Source of the DNA: Streptomyces fulvoviolaceus
GTDB taxonomy: Bacteria; Actinomycetota; Actinomycetes; Streptomycetales; Streptomycetaceae
Direction: 5' to 3'
DNA length: 64,000 nt
NCBI RefSeq assembly: GCF_000718165.1
Contig: NZ_JOEY01000053.1
Location: 1-64,000 of the forward strand
Part shown: positions 35,626 through 46,114 of the stretch, in pieces
How the letters are laid out: each line of letters starts with the position of its first letter
How positions within the stretch are numbered: the stretch's first letter is position 1
Notes under the pieces: model-generated
The model's database searches: none
What the model saw: the letters and a program-made list of their open reading frames with translations, nothing else
Told to the model about the DNA's origin: nothing
Made by a program: the position numbers and the translations under genes

Positions 35626-36581
35626 ACCCTCCATCACCAGCACCGAGGACGACACCCGTGAGTAGCCAGGACGACCTGTTTCACCCCGTGATCGAACTGC
35701 CCGAACCCACCCGACAGGCACGGTACGACCGCCTTATCGGCCTGGACACAGTCAAGCGCCAGCTACGTAAGGAGGCCGTCCTCCTGGCGGACCCCGATCG
35801 CTTGCACGCGTGGGCGCGTCAACACCACCCGGGAACAGACCCCGCAGCGCTCCAGTTGTTCGCCGACCGCGCACCGCTGTTCGTCTTCTCCGGGGACGTC
35901 GGTTCGGGGAAGTCCGCCCTCGCAGAGTCCTTCGGATGTGACCTGGCCGAACAGCTCGACCTGCCGGTCTACCTGTACCGGCTCAAGCTCGCCACGCGAG
36001 GCAGCGGCCTGGTCGGCGAGATGACCGCGCTGATCGGAGACGCCTTCTCGTATGTACACGAGCAGGGCCGCCGGGCACGCGACCCCCGCGGTGTCAACAC
36101 TGTCCTCGTACTGGTCGTCGACGAAGCCGACGCCCTCGTCCAGTCCCGCGAGGCACAGCAGATGCACCACGAGGACCGTGCTGGAGTGGACGCCTTCCTC
36201 GCCGGTGTGGACAGCCTCGCCGGCGCCCGACTCCCTGTCCTGGTCGTACTGTGCACCAACCGTGTCGGCGCACTCGACCCCGCCCTCATGCGCCGCGCCG
36301 CGGCGACCTTCACGTTCGTCCGCCCCGACGACCAGCAGCGCCGTGCCGTACTCACCCGGGCCCTGCACGGCATCACCGTCCGCCCCGACACCTTCGACAA
36401 GCTCGTCCAGCTCACCGGCCCTGACACAGACCGTCCCGGCTACACCTTCTCCGACCTCACCCAGCGCCTGGTCCCGGCGGCAGTCCTGCAAGCCTTCCCT
36501 GACGGGCCTCTCCGCGACGAACACCTCCTCACCGTCGCCAACGAACTCGCCCCCAGCCCCGTCTTCGCGGAAACGCCCTGA
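35622..36581 (+). CDS. cap6: TRIP13/Pch2-like AAA+ ATPase (Cap6-like)
   Basis: 319 residues. Starts at GTG 35622, overlapping the HORMA stop; GTG 35658 after CGAGGA is an alternative. Walker A GDVGSGKSALAE, Walker B LVLVVDEADALVQSRE, sensor 1/arginine-finger region LCTNRVGALDPALMRRAA, as in TRIP13. It unfolds the closed HORMA protein and so switches the CBASS signal off. Overlaps the effector gene by one base (TGATG). Confidence 0.9.
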   Translation: MNPPSPAPRTTPVSSQDDLFHPVIELPEPTRQARYDRLIGLDTVKRQLRKEAVLLADPDRLHAWARQHHPGTDPAALQLFADRAPLFVFSGDVGSGKSALAESFGCDLAEQLDLPVYLYRLKLATRGSGLVGEMTALIGDAFSYVHEQGRRARDPRGVNTVLVLVVDEADALVQSREAQQMHHEDRAGVDAFLAGVDSLAGARLPVLVVLCTNRVGALDPALMRRAAATFTFVRPDDQQRRAVLTRALHGITVRPDTFDKLVQLTGPDTDRPGYTFSDLTQRLVPAAVLQAFPDGPLRDEHLLTVANELAPSPVFAETP

Positions 36582-38050
36582 TGGCCTCCCTACCCGCGCC
36601 CAGCGCAACAGGAGTACGGATCGCAGGCGACCTGTATCAGTGGCAGCTCGCATGGCAAGGGTGCGTGACCGCCGTCCGCGACGCCTCCATCCACACGCCC
36701 AATCCGGTCGTCGCGGTGAGCGTCGAACTCGATGACGCCGGCAACCTCGACGACGTCGTCCTGCACCGAGCCACCCCGCCGCATACCTACGCCCAGGTCA
36801 AGTACACCGTCGACAGCAGCAGCCCCGTCAACGAGGACTACCTGCTCAAGCCCAGCGACTCCGGCGGTCCGTCGATCCTGAAGAAGATCGCCCGCACCTG
36901 GCGCCAGCTCACCGCCGACGGCACCCCGGTGGACTTGGCCCTCATCAGCAATCGGGCCGCCGACTCCGGCGACCCGCTGGTCTCACTCCGCGATTCCCGC
37001 ACCCAGCTGCTGATGCCCAAAGCCGGCCAACAAGGCCCCAGATCAGCAAGAGGCACTGCCCGACGACGATGGGCAGTGGGCGCAGACCTGACCGAGGCCG
37101 AGCTCCGCGACCTGCTTGAGGTGCTCCGCTTCGACCTCGCCCGTGACCCGACCCACCTGTACGACCACGTTCAGTCGCTCATGCTCGCCACAGGCTTGCG
37201 CCCGGACGATACGGCGATCCACATCGGGGCCGACTGGGTGGCCCGCCAGGTACGAGACGGCCAGCGGACCCTCACCCTCACGGCGATCACCGAAGCCATC
37301 GACTCCCTACAGCTAAAGGCCGGACCCACGCGCGCCGTGGTGTCCATCGCCACCCTCAAGCCCGACCCCGCGACAGGAGACGCCGACTACGCTCTCGACT
37401 GGGTCGACCGCTTCGACGGCGCGTCCCCCTACGTCAAGCGCCGCCCCCAAGCCCCCGCGACCTGGGCCCAGCTACAGGCGGAGATTGAAGCCGCACCCCA
37501 CAGGATCCCGCCGGGAAAAACTGCCGTTGCGATCACCGGCAGCCTCCGCCTCGCTCCCGCCTTCCTCGTCGGCAGTGCCTTCCGTATGGTGACCGGTGCG
37601 GACCTCGCCGTCATGCAACGCGGCCAACTTTGGTCCTCCGCCGACCCGTACGACGCCGTGCTCACACCCGCACAAGCCGAGTACAGGATCGGCCAGGGCC
37701 CGGACCTGGCCGTGGCCATCGCCGTGGCCACGGACCTCACCGACGACGTACTGCACTTCCTGCGAGACCAGGGCCTCCCGGTATCCCAACTCCTGGTGCT
37801 CCGGCCGCCGACCGGCGCCAAGGACAACTCCATCCCGAACTCCGCGACTGCCAACGCCCTGGCCGTCGGCATCCGTGACACCGTGCGCCGCGCCAGCCGC
37901 AACGCACCGCGCGTCCACCTCTTCCAGGCCAGCCCCATGGGCCTGGCGCTGATGCTTGGCCACCGGTGGAACCGGCTGCGGTCCACGGTGGTGTACGAGG
38001 ATGTGGCAACCGAGCGGATCTACGAAGAAGCCTTCACGATCGACGCCTGA
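36581..38050 (+). CDS. cap4: CBASS effector: Cap4-like nuclease fused to a SAVED domain
   Basis: 489 residues. N-terminal PD-(D/E)xK-type nuclease of the Cap4/DUF4297 kind: YQWQLAWQGCVTAVRD, E49, DD57-58 region and the Q72-V-K74 motif in HTYAQVKYTV. C-terminal SAVED domain (about 290-480) made of two CARF-like halves: KTAVAITGSLRLAPAFLVGS and LAVAIAVATDLTDDVLHFLR, ending VHLFQASPMGLALMLGHRWN. Binding of the CD-NTase product should trigger oligomerisation and non-specific DNA cleavage. It is last in a tightly overlapping four-gene operon, giving a complete Type III CBASS. Confidence 0.85.
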   Translation: MASLPAPSATGVRIAGDLYQWQLAWQGCVTAVRDASIHTPNPVVAVSVELDDAGNLDDVVLHRATPPHTYAQVKYTVDSSSPVNEDYLLKPSDSGGPSILKKIARTWRQLTADGTPVDLALISNRAADSGDPLVSLRDSRTQLLMPKAGQQGPRSARGTARRRWAVGADLTEAELRDLLEVLRFDLARDPTHLYDHVQSLMLATGLRPDDTAIHIGADWVARQVRDGQRTLTLTAITEAIDSLQLKAGPTRAVVSIATLKPDPATGDADYALDWVDRFDGASPYVKRRPQAPATWAQLQAEIEAAPHRIPPGKTAVAITGSLRLAPAFLVGSAFRMVTGADLAVMQRGQLWSSADPYDAVLTPAQAEYRIGQGPDLAVAIAVATDLTDDVLHFLRDQGLPVSQLLVLRPPTGAKDNSIPNSATANALAVGIRDTVRRASRNAPRVHLFQASPMGLALMLGHRWNRLRSTVVYEDVATERIYEEAFTIDA

Positions 38051-38098
38051 CCGCGCACGTCCTGGGCAGCGTACGGGCGCTCGGGCGGCCCCTGGAGT

Positions 38099-39286
38099 CT
38101 ATGGAGTAGCAGGTCGGGGGCGGTCGGCCAGTGGCACCAGGACGGCTCTGCGTCCCAACAGAGCCCCAAGAGTGAGGACGAAGGTGGCGGGCCCGTCGGT
38201 GAACAACCAGTTGGTGGCGTCCGCACCGTGCTCCTCGACGGTACGACGCCATTGGTGGACCACATAACGGACGAACGCCTCGTGGTGTTCGGTCGTGTCG
38301 GGGATATTTCCCGGTCGGGTACGGATGACCAGCGCCCCGAAGCACCGGTTCCCCTCGGGATTGCCGCGCGGGGTCTGGCCCGGAAGGCCATAGACCTCGC
38401 TCGCGCCGCGCTCGGCCGCGTACAACGCGTCCCGTACCAGTCCCTCATTGTCCGAGAGCGCCACGATCAGCGCGATCCTGTTGGGCCGTAGCTCTGCCGT
38501 TGTCCCGCTGACCTCGGGGGCCCTGAATCGATGCCAGGACGGCTCCTGCCCAGGACCGGCCAACGCGTCACGCAACCGGAGCAGGTCGCTCTCGCTGGGC
38601 GGGAGCTTCAGCGCGCTGTCAAGCCGCACGGAGGGAAAGGCGGACTGGCCCCGCTCCTCCGACTGCCCCATGACGAGTGCGACAATCCGCCGCCGGGGCG
38701 TGGGGACCCGCAGCTGCCGTCGGTCGGACTCCCCGTCTCCGGGCGACTCGGCGAACACACTGACGTTCTCGTGCAGTTGGGCACGAAGCATCCCGCCGAG
38801 ACGGTACGCGTCTGCATGCCGGGCAGTGACATAGAACGAAACGGACTCGGGTGCCTCTCCTGCGCCGATCGTCAGCTCTTCGAGCCTGGCCTGCATTACC
38901 CGGTACGCGAAGGCCACCCGGTCGGACACCTCGATACCACCCAGCAGTGCGTCCGGCTCCACGACGAAACAAGCGGCATGGCGCCGCAGCGCATCGTCCT
39001 GCATCTCGCGCAGTCGCGTACGGTCCCAGTGCGAGTCGGCCCCGAGATAGATGACGATGCCGACCCCCTCCTTGCTCCGCAACGAGTGCGTCGCCCACGC
39101 CACGAGCAGCACGGCGAACATGGCGACGGCCACCAGCCCGAACAGCGAATCCCCGACAACTGGCACTGCCTGCACCAGATTCGGCAGCAAACCCAGCGCG
39201 AGCGCGGCGGCCGTGGTGGCAAGCAGAGACCACATGCCTTCACGTGACAGCAGAAACGTCCATACCCAGGACCTCCGCCGCTGCAT
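38099..39286 (-). CDS. Two-helix membrane protein with a SAVED-like receptor (Cap14-like candidate)
   Basis: 395 residues from ATG 39286 (GGAGG eight bases upstream; ATG 39301 is also in frame). Two transmembrane helices near the N-terminus (SLLATTAAALALGLLPNLV and LFGLVAVAMFAVLLVAWA), then a cytoplasmic region with two Rossmann/CARF-like halves: VSFYVTARHADAYRLGGMLR and RIALIVALSDNEGLVRDALY, ending WLFTDGPATFVLTLGALLGR. The order and spacing of these segments parallel the SAVED domain of the neighbouring Cap4-like protein (ITGSLRLAPAF, IAVATDLTDDVL, FQASPMGLALMLG). 2TM-SAVED proteins (Cap14) are CBASS effectors that damage membranes. It is convergent with the CBASS operon, 48 bp from its end. 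Confidence 0.6.
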   Translation of the reverse strand: MQRRRSWVWTFLLSREGMWSLLATTAAALALGLLPNLVQAVPVVGDSLFGLVAVAMFAVLLVAWATHSLRSKEGVGIVIYLGADSHWDRTRLREMQDDALRRHAACFVVEPDALLGGIEVSDRVAFAYRVMQARLEELTIGAGEAPESVSFYVTARHADAYRLGGMLRAQLHENVSVFAESPGDGESDRRQLRVPTPRRRIVALVMGQSEERGQSAFPSVRLDSALKLPPSESDLLRLRDALAGPGQEPSWHRFRAPEVSGTTAELRPNRIALIVALSDNEGLVRDALYAAERGASEVYGLPGQTPRGNPEGNRCFGALVIRTRPGNIPDTTEHHEAFVRYVVHQWRRTVEEHGADATNWLFTDGPATFVLTLGALLGRRAVLVPLADRPRPATP

Positions 39287-39572
39287 CCCACCCGCCTCCA
39301 TCGGCTACCGCCCACCGAATGATGTTCTGCATATTGCGGTCGACTGGTCGCTGTCGTGTGTCTGCGAGCCTGGCCAGACTCGCAGACGAGCGCTGTCACC
39401 TTGAGCAACGTACTGCCCCAACCCGCAACCCTCCTTGAGTAAGAGGAGGTTCAAGCCGTGTGCACCGCTCAATGGCCAAGATCGTGAGACGGACTCCGTG
39501 GCCACCGAGTGAGACAACCGATGAAAAGCCCAGGTCATTTCAGCGGAATAAGTCATTCCGAATTAGGGCCTA

Positions 39573-39716
39573 CAGCGAGAGGCCGGCTCGGCAACGGGCC
39601 GAGCGAAAGGACGATTCGGCAGCGGGTGAGCGAGAGCCGGCTCGGCGCTGGGTGAGGCCAAAGGCCTGCTGGGTAGCGGGCAACGCAGAAGGCCGGCTCG
39701 AAAGCGAGCCGGCCTT
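39573..39716. repeat. Degenerate tandem repeat of about 28 bp, 4-5 units
   Basis: Units such as GCGAGAGGCCGGCTCGGCAA, GCGAAAGGACGATTCGGCAG, GCGAGAGCCGGCTCGGCGCT and the CAACGCAGAAGGCCGGCTCG unit recur every 26-28 bp. The last unit provides the left arm of the argG terminator, so the array may be a set of duplicated, decaying terminator arms. The units are imperfect with no unique spacers, so this is not CRISPR. Confidence 0.6.
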
Positions 39717-39717
39717 C
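39688..39717. terminator. argG terminator hairpin
   Basis: 13-bp perfect stem GAAGGCCGGCTCG with an AAAG loop, 14 bp past the argG stop codon on the minus strand. Confidence 0.8.
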
Positions 39718-39731
39718 TTGCTGCGATCGTG

Positions 39732-41212
<1,481 letters not shown>

Positions 41213-41254
41213 AGGTGCTCTGGGGGATCGCCTTGCCCCCGCCGGGAGACCGCT

Positions 41255-43423
41255 CTACCCGCCGGACTGGCCGACCCTCTCCGCCTCGCTCACCGCGGCC
41301 ACCCCGCCGTCCTCGTGGGCCATCCGGTGCGGCCACCACACCTTCGGGCCCAGGTCCAGGAACAGCGACGTGACCAGCACCGACCGCGCGATGAACGTGT
41401 CGAGCAGCACGCCGAGGGCCACCGCGAACCCGAGTTCGGCGAAGGCGACCATCGGGAGCGTGCCGAGGGCGGCGAAGGTGCCGGCCAGGACCAGGCCGGC
41501 GGAGGTGATGACCGCGCCCGTCGCCGCGAGGCCGGTCACCACGCCCGGGCGAGTGCCCTGGTGGGCGGCCTCCTCGCGGATGCGGGTGGTGAGGAAGATG
41601 TTGTAGTCGATGCCCAGGGCCACCAGGAACACGAAGACGAACAGTGGGAAGTCCGTCGACTCGCCCGCGTAGTCGAAGAGGTGCCGGAAGGCCAGCGCGC
41701 TCGCCCCGAGTGCCGCCGTGAAGGACAGCACCACGGTCCCGATCAGCAGGAGCGGTGCCACCAGCGCGCGCAGCAGGAGGCTCAGGATCAGCAGGACGAC
41801 GACCAGCACCGCCGGGATGATCACGATGTTGTCGTGCGTCGTCGCCGTGTCCATGTCGAGCAGGGACGCGGTGCCGCCGCCCACCTGGGCATCGGCGTCG
41901 GGCACATCGTGCACGGCGTCCCGGACCCGCTCGACCGTGTGTTTCGCGGCCTCGCTGTCGGAGGGGTCGGTCATCGTCGCCTCGAAGAGCACCTGGCCCT
42001 CGTACGAGGGTTTCGTGCCCGGTGGGACGGCGAGGCTGTCGGGCACCACGCCCTTGGTGGCGGTGACGGCACTGCGGACCTGGTCGGCCTGGGCCTCGTT
42101 CGCCACGATCACCAGGGGGTCGCCGCTGCCCGCCGGGAAGTAGCGTGCCGAGACCTCCTGGCCGGTGATCGAGTCCGGTTTGCCGGTGAAGGCGTCGGCG
42201 TTGCTGATGCCCTCGGCGCGGATCTGGAGCAGGCCCAGGGACAGGGCGGCCAGGACCACGGCCGTGGCGGCCCAGATCATGCGGGGCCGGCGGGCGATGG
42301 TGCGGCCCATGCGGGCCCACATCCCGCGCTCGGTCGGGTCGTCCGAGCCGAAGTGCGGGATCACCGGCCAGAAGATCCAGCGGCCGAAGATCAGCAGCAG
42401 GGCCGGGAAGAGGGAGAGCATCGCGAGGAGCGCGACGGCCACGCCGATGGCGGCCACCGGGCCCAGGCCCCGCGTCGAGTTCATCTCGGCGGCCAGCAGT
42501 ACCAGCATGCTGACGACGACCGTGGCGCCGGAGGCCAGTACGGCAGGGCCCGCGCGGTGCAGCGCCAGGGCCATCGCCTCGTGGCGGTCCTCGTGGCGGC
42601 GCAGCTCTTCCCGATAACGGGCGACGAGCAGGAGCGCGTAGTCCGTGCCCGCGCCGAAGACGAGCACCGTCAGGATGCCCGCACTCTGGCCGTTGACCGT
42701 CAGGCCCGCGTGTTCGGCGAGCAGATAGATCAGCGCCTGGGCCGTGAACAGGGAGACGACCACGCCGATCAACGGGACGAACAGCAGGGTCGGGCTGCGG
42801 TAGGTGAGCAGCAGCATCACGATCACGACGGCCATCGCCGACAGCAGCAGCGTCGAGTCGATGCCCTCGAAGGCGTCGGAGAAGTCGGCCGAGGTGCCGC
42901 CTGGGCCGGTGATGTGGACGGCGAGACCGCCCGTGCTGCTGCCCGTCTCGTCGCGGATGGAGTCGACGGCGGGCGAGATCTCCTCCCAGCCCTTCTCGTC
43001 CATCGTGATCGGCACGTAGATCTGGGCCGCCTCGGGCGCCGACTGGTCGTTGTAGACGGGGCCACGGGTCTCGGAGCCGCGGATGCCGTGCGCGGTCAGC
43101 TGCTTGATCTGGTCGGCGTCCTGCGCGATCTTGTCCCGGTCCTGGGCGGTGAGCCCGCCCTCGCGCGCGTAGACGACGACGGCCGGGATCTGCTCCGGCC
43201 TGAACCCGTTGGAAGTGTTCAGGACCTGGGTGGACTCCGCGGACCCCGGCAGCCAGGAGGCCGCGTCGTTGTCCTGGGCGTCGGTGAGCTTCGAGGCGAG
43301 TGGCGCCGCGACCACCAGCACCACCAGCCAGAGGGCCACGATGACCCACTTGCTGCGGTGCCCCGTCAGGAACCCGATGAGTCCCTGGCGCACATGGCGC
43401 CCATGCCCTTTCCCGTCCGTCAT
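41255..43423 (-). CDS. MMPL/RND-family membrane exporter
   Basis: 722 residues from ATG 43423 (MTDGKGHG; GGGGG five bases upstream). One N-terminal helix (VIVALWLVVLVVAAPL), a large extracytoplasmic loop, five helices including VLVFGAGTDYALLLVARYRE (the conserved GTDY of MMPL proteins), a second loop and a second helix bundle with VALGIDYNIFLTTRIREE. This is the usual MMPL duplication. It uses the proton gradient to export lipids or hydrophobic compounds. A MarR or TetR gene, often nearby, is missing, so substrate cannot be guessed from context. The gene stops about 80 bp upstream of the argG operator region. Confidence 0.9.
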   Translation of the reverse strand: MTDGKGHGRHVRQGLIGFLTGHRSKWVIVALWLVVLVVAAPLASKLTDAQDNDAASWLPGSAESTQVLNTSNGFRPEQIPAVVVYAREGGLTAQDRDKIAQDADQIKQLTAHGIRGSETRGPVYNDQSAPEAAQIYVPITMDEKGWEEISPAVDSIRDETGSSTGGLAVHITGPGGTSADFSDAFEGIDSTLLLSAMAVVIVMLLLTYRSPTLLFVPLIGVVVSLFTAQALIYLLAEHAGLTVNGQSAGILTVLVFGAGTDYALLLVARYREELRRHEDRHEAMALALHRAGPAVLASGATVVVSMLVLLAAEMNSTRGLGPVAAIGVAVALLAMLSLFPALLLIFGRWIFWPVIPHFGSDDPTERGMWARMGRTIARRPRMIWAATAVVLAALSLGLLQIRAEGISNADAFTGKPDSITGQEVSARYFPAGSGDPLVIVANEAQADQVRSAVTATKGVVPDSLAVPPGTKPSYEGQVLFEATMTDPSDSEAAKHTVERVRDAVHDVPDADAQVGGGTASLLDMDTATTHDNIVIIPAVLVVVLLILSLLLRALVAPLLLIGTVVLSFTAALGASALAFRHLFDYAGESTDFPLFVFVFLVALGIDYNIFLTTRIREEAAHQGTRPGVVTGLAATGAVITSAGLVLAGTFAALGTLPMVAFAELGFAVALGVLLDTFIARSVLVTSLFLDLGPKVWWPHRMAHEDGGVAAVSEAERVGQSGG

Positions 43424-43557
43424 GGCAACCCCCGTGAACGTACGCGGTGCCGGTCGGCCGCCCAGCATGGCACGCGAGGCCCGGGCGCAACATCCGATGA
43501 ACGGCTTAGGTCTGGACCGGCGCGAACATTAGTGCCCGGACATGGCAGGCTTGGGTC

Positions 43558-44244
43558 ATGGCCGCGCAGATCAACCCCAGCATCCTGTCCGCCGACTTCG
43601 CCCGCCTCGCGGACGAGGCGAAGGCGGTCGAGGGAGCCGACTGGCTCCACGTAGACGTCATGGACAACCATTTCGTCCCGAACCTCACGCTCGGTGTGCC
43701 GGTCGTAGAGTCGCTGGCCCGTGCGACGGACACCCCGCTGGACTGCCATCTGATGATCGAGGACGCCGATCGGTGGGCGCCCCAGTACGTAGAGGCGGGG
43801 GCCGGTTCCGTCACCTTCCACGTCGAGGCGGCCGCCGCGCCGGTGCGGCTCGCCCGGGAGATCCGGGCCAAGGGCGCCCGCGCCTCCATGGCGCTGAAGC
43901 CCGCGACGCCGATCGAGCCGTACGAGGATCTGCTCCCCGAGCTCGACATGCTGCTGATCATGACGGTCGAGCCGGGCTTCGGCGGACAGGCGTTCCTCGA
44001 CATCATGCTCCCGAAGATTCGCCGCACCCGCGAGTTGATCAGCAAGCACGGCCTTGAGCTGTGGCTCCAGGTCGACGGCGGTGTCTCGGCCGCCACCATC
44101 GAGCGCTGCGCGGACGCGGGCGCCGACGTCTTCGTCGCCGGGTCGGCGGTCTACGGCGCATCGGACCCCGCCGAGGCGGTACGTGCATTGCGCACCCAAG
44201 CCGAGGGGGCGACGGCCAAGGCCTCCTGGGCATGCGGCCACTGA
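43558..44244 (+). CDS. rpe: Ribulose-phosphate 3-epimerase
   Basis: 228 residues, a TIM barrel starting [20 protein letters not shown]. Metal and catalytic residues: [16 protein letters not shown] (His, Asp), [11 protein letters not shown] (His), [14 protein letters not shown] and [11 protein letters not shown] (second catalytic Asp). Interconverts ribulose 5-phosphate and xylulose 5-phosphate in the pentose phosphate and related pathways. The following SorC-like regulator is on the same strand but separated by about 100 bp. Confidence 0.95.
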   Translation: MAAQINPSILSADFARLADEAKAVEGADWLHVDVMDNHFVPNLTLGVPVVESLARATDTPLDCHLMIEDADRWAPQYVEAGAGSVTFHVEAAAAPVRLAREIRAKGARASMALKPATPIEPYEDLLPELDMLLIMTVEPGFGGQAFLDIMLPKIRRTRELISKHGLELWLQVDGGVSAATIERCADAGADVFVAGSAVYGASDPAEAVRALRTQAEGATAKASWACGH

Positions 44245-44346
44245 ACCAAGGGAACGTGAACGGCTCTCATCAGGGCTGATCAAGTGCGCCGGATCTGCAA
44301 GGATGAACGGCGAATCCAGAGTGTGAACAGCAGTGAGGAGATCGCC

Positions 44347-45366
44347 GTGTCGGGTATGTCGGCGGGCCGGTCAGCCATGCGGATGGGACCCGCTGAGCTG
44401 GTGCAGGCGGCGGCCATGGCCCGCCGCTTCTACCTCGAGGGCAAGTCCAAGATCCAGATCGCGGAGGAGTTCGGCGTCAGCCGCTTCAAGGTGGCCCGGG
44501 TCCTGGAGACCGCTCTCGAACGGGATCTCGTACGTATCGAGATCCGTGTGCCGGCCGAACTGGACGCCGAGCGCTCGGACGCGCTCCGTGCCCGGTACGG
44601 CCTCAGGCACGCAGTCGTGGTCGAGTCCCCGGCCGAGGCCCAGGACTCACCCGACCCCGAGAATCTGGGGGAAGTGGCCGCCGACCTGCTCGGCGAGCTT
44701 GTGAACGAAGGTGATGTGCTGGGTCTGGCCTGGGGCCGGTCCACCATCCACATGGCCGCGGCGCTCGACCGGCTGCCGCCGTGCACGGTGGTCCAGCTGA
44801 CGGGCGTGTACGACGCCGGGACCGCCGAGCGCGGTTCCGTCGAGGCGGTGCGCCGTGCCGCGCAGGTGTCGGGCGGCGACGCCCACCCCATCTACGCGCC
44901 GATGCTGCTGCCGGATGCGGCGACCGCGGCCGCGCTGCGCAACCAGACCGGGATCGCCCGGGCCTTCGAGTACTTCGACAAGGTCACGGTCGCCTGTGTC
45001 TCCATCGGTTCCTGGGAGCCGGGCATCTCGACGGTGCACGACATGCTCAGCGACGAGGAGGTCTCGCACTACGCCTCGCTCGGCGTCGCCGCCGAGATGT
45101 CCGCGCACCTCTTCGACGGCGAGGGCCGCCGGGTCGGACGGGACCTGGGCGAGCGGTGCATCACCGTCAAGGCCGACCAGCTCCGCCGTATCCCCGAGGT
45201 CGTCGCGATCGCGGGCGGCCAGCGGAAGGCGGGCGCGATCGACGCGGTGCTGCGGTCCGGGCTCGTCACCAGCCTGGTGACGGACACGTCGGCCGCGGAC
45301 TATCTGATGACGGCGGGGAGCCCCCCGAAGCCCGCGCTGAACAGGGCGGACCCGGACGGGCCCTGA
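44347..45366 (+). CDS. SorC/DeoR-type sugar-binding transcriptional regulator
   Basis: 339 residues; GTG 44347 preceded by GAGGAG six bases upstream. N-terminal HTH (AAAMARRFYLEGKSKIQIAE, FGVSRFKVARVLETAL) and a SorC-type phosphosugar-binding domain (LGLAWGRSTIHMAAAL, GDAHPIYAPMLLPDA, GVAAEMSAHLFDGEGRRVG, VVAIAGGQRKAGAIDAVL). Its effector is probably a phosphorylated sugar or polyol; location after rpe is compatible with pentose phosphates, but this is inference. Confidence 0.85.
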   Translation: MSGMSAGRSAMRMGPAELVQAAAMARRFYLEGKSKIQIAEEFGVSRFKVARVLETALERDLVRIEIRVPAELDAERSDALRARYGLRHAVVVESPAEAQDSPDPENLGEVAADLLGELVNEGDVLGLAWGRSTIHMAAALDRLPPCTVVQLTGVYDAGTAERGSVEAVRRAAQVSGGDAHPIYAPMLLPDAATAAALRNQTGIARAFEYFDKVTVACVSIGSWEPGISTVHDMLSDEEVSHYASLGVAAEMSAHLFDGEGRRVGRDLGERCITVKADQLRRIPEVVAIAGGQRKAGAIDAVLRSGLVTSLVTDTSAADYLMTAGSPPKPALNRADPDGP

Positions 45367-45406
45367 CAGAAGGTCAGGAGGGGGCGGCCGTGGCAGCATC
45401 GGCGAC

Positions 45407-45778
45407 ATGGTGCTGCGGTTCGCCCCCCGTCTGCTTCTCTGTCTGGTCGTCCTCCTCGTGGGGTGCGCGTCCACTGACGCAGGCACCTCCACCGGCGGTG
45501 GCATGGCCACCATCAAGGAGTCCCGGCTTCCCGCCGAGGCCCGGCAGACCCTCGAACTCATCGACGCGGGCGGCCCCTTCCCGTATGCCAAGGACGGCAC
45601 CGTCTTCGGCAATTTCGAGCGGCTGCTGCCCGAACACAAGCGTGGTTACTACCGCGAATACACCGTGCCCACGCCGGGCTCGCGCGATCGCGGGGCCCGG
45701 CGCATTGTCACGGGGCAGGGCGACGAGATCTACTACACCGATGATCACTACAACTCCTTCAGGGCGGTGCTGAGATGA
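45407..45778 (+). CDS. Extracytoplasmic guanyl-preferring ribonuclease (RNase Sa/T1 family), lipobox present
   Basis: 123 residues. The signal peptide ends LVVLLVGCAS, a good lipobox, so the enzyme may be lipid-anchored rather than freely secreted. The mature part fits the RNase Sa family: LPAEARQTLELIDAGGPFPY, DGTVFGNFERLLP, catalytic Glu in YYREYTVPTPG, Arg in GARRIVTG and His in YTDDHYNSFRAVL. The next gene, a barstar-like inhibitor, overlaps by ATGA, so toxin and antidote are made together. Confidence 0.85.
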   Translation: MVLRFAPRLLLCLVVLLVGCASTDAGTSTGGGMATIKESRLPAEARQTLELIDAGGPFPYAKDGTVFGNFERLLPEHKRGYYREYTVPTPGSRDRGARRIVTGQGDEIYYTDDHYNSFRAVLR

Positions 45779-46092
45779 CCCAACAAGTGGTCAAGCTCGA
45801 CCTCGATGGCGTCACGGACAAGGCGGGCCTGATGGACCGCACTGCCCTCGCCCTCCAGCTGCCCGACTGGTTCGGCCGCAACTGGGACGCCCTCGCCGAC
45901 TCCCTCTCCGACCACACCGTCTGGCCCGAAGGTGCCGTCGAGAGCGGCCTGTTGGTCGTCGTACGGAACTGGCGGCCGTACGCGAAGGCGCGGCCGGACG
46001 AATGGGAGACCGCTGTCGAGGTCTTCGGGGAGGCGGTCGACCGGACGCCGGCGCTCTCCGTGGTGCTCGCTCTCGGAGAGGCCGCCCGTTAG
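45775..46092 (+). CDS. Barstar-family ribonuclease inhibitor
   Basis: 105 residues: VVKLDLDGVTDKAGLMDRTA, LQLPDWFGRNWDALADSLSD, as in barstar (the PxxxGxNWDAL helix with acidic residues that plugs the RNase active site). Cytoplasmic, it protects the cell from the RNase encoded immediately upstream before export. ATGA overlap with that gene. Length is slightly above barstar (about 90). Confidence 0.88.
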   Translation: MTQQVVKLDLDGVTDKAGLMDRTALALQLPDWFGRNWDALADSLSDHTVWPEGAVESGLLVVVRNWRPYAKARPDEWETAVEVFGEAVDRTPALSVVLALGEAAR

Positions 46093-46114
46093 CTTGCTCA
46101 CGGCATGTCGTGAA

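Noticed and set aside
39573..39716. Tandem repeats considered as a CRISPR array
   Set aside because: Units are contiguous and degenerate, there are no unique spacers and no cas genes.
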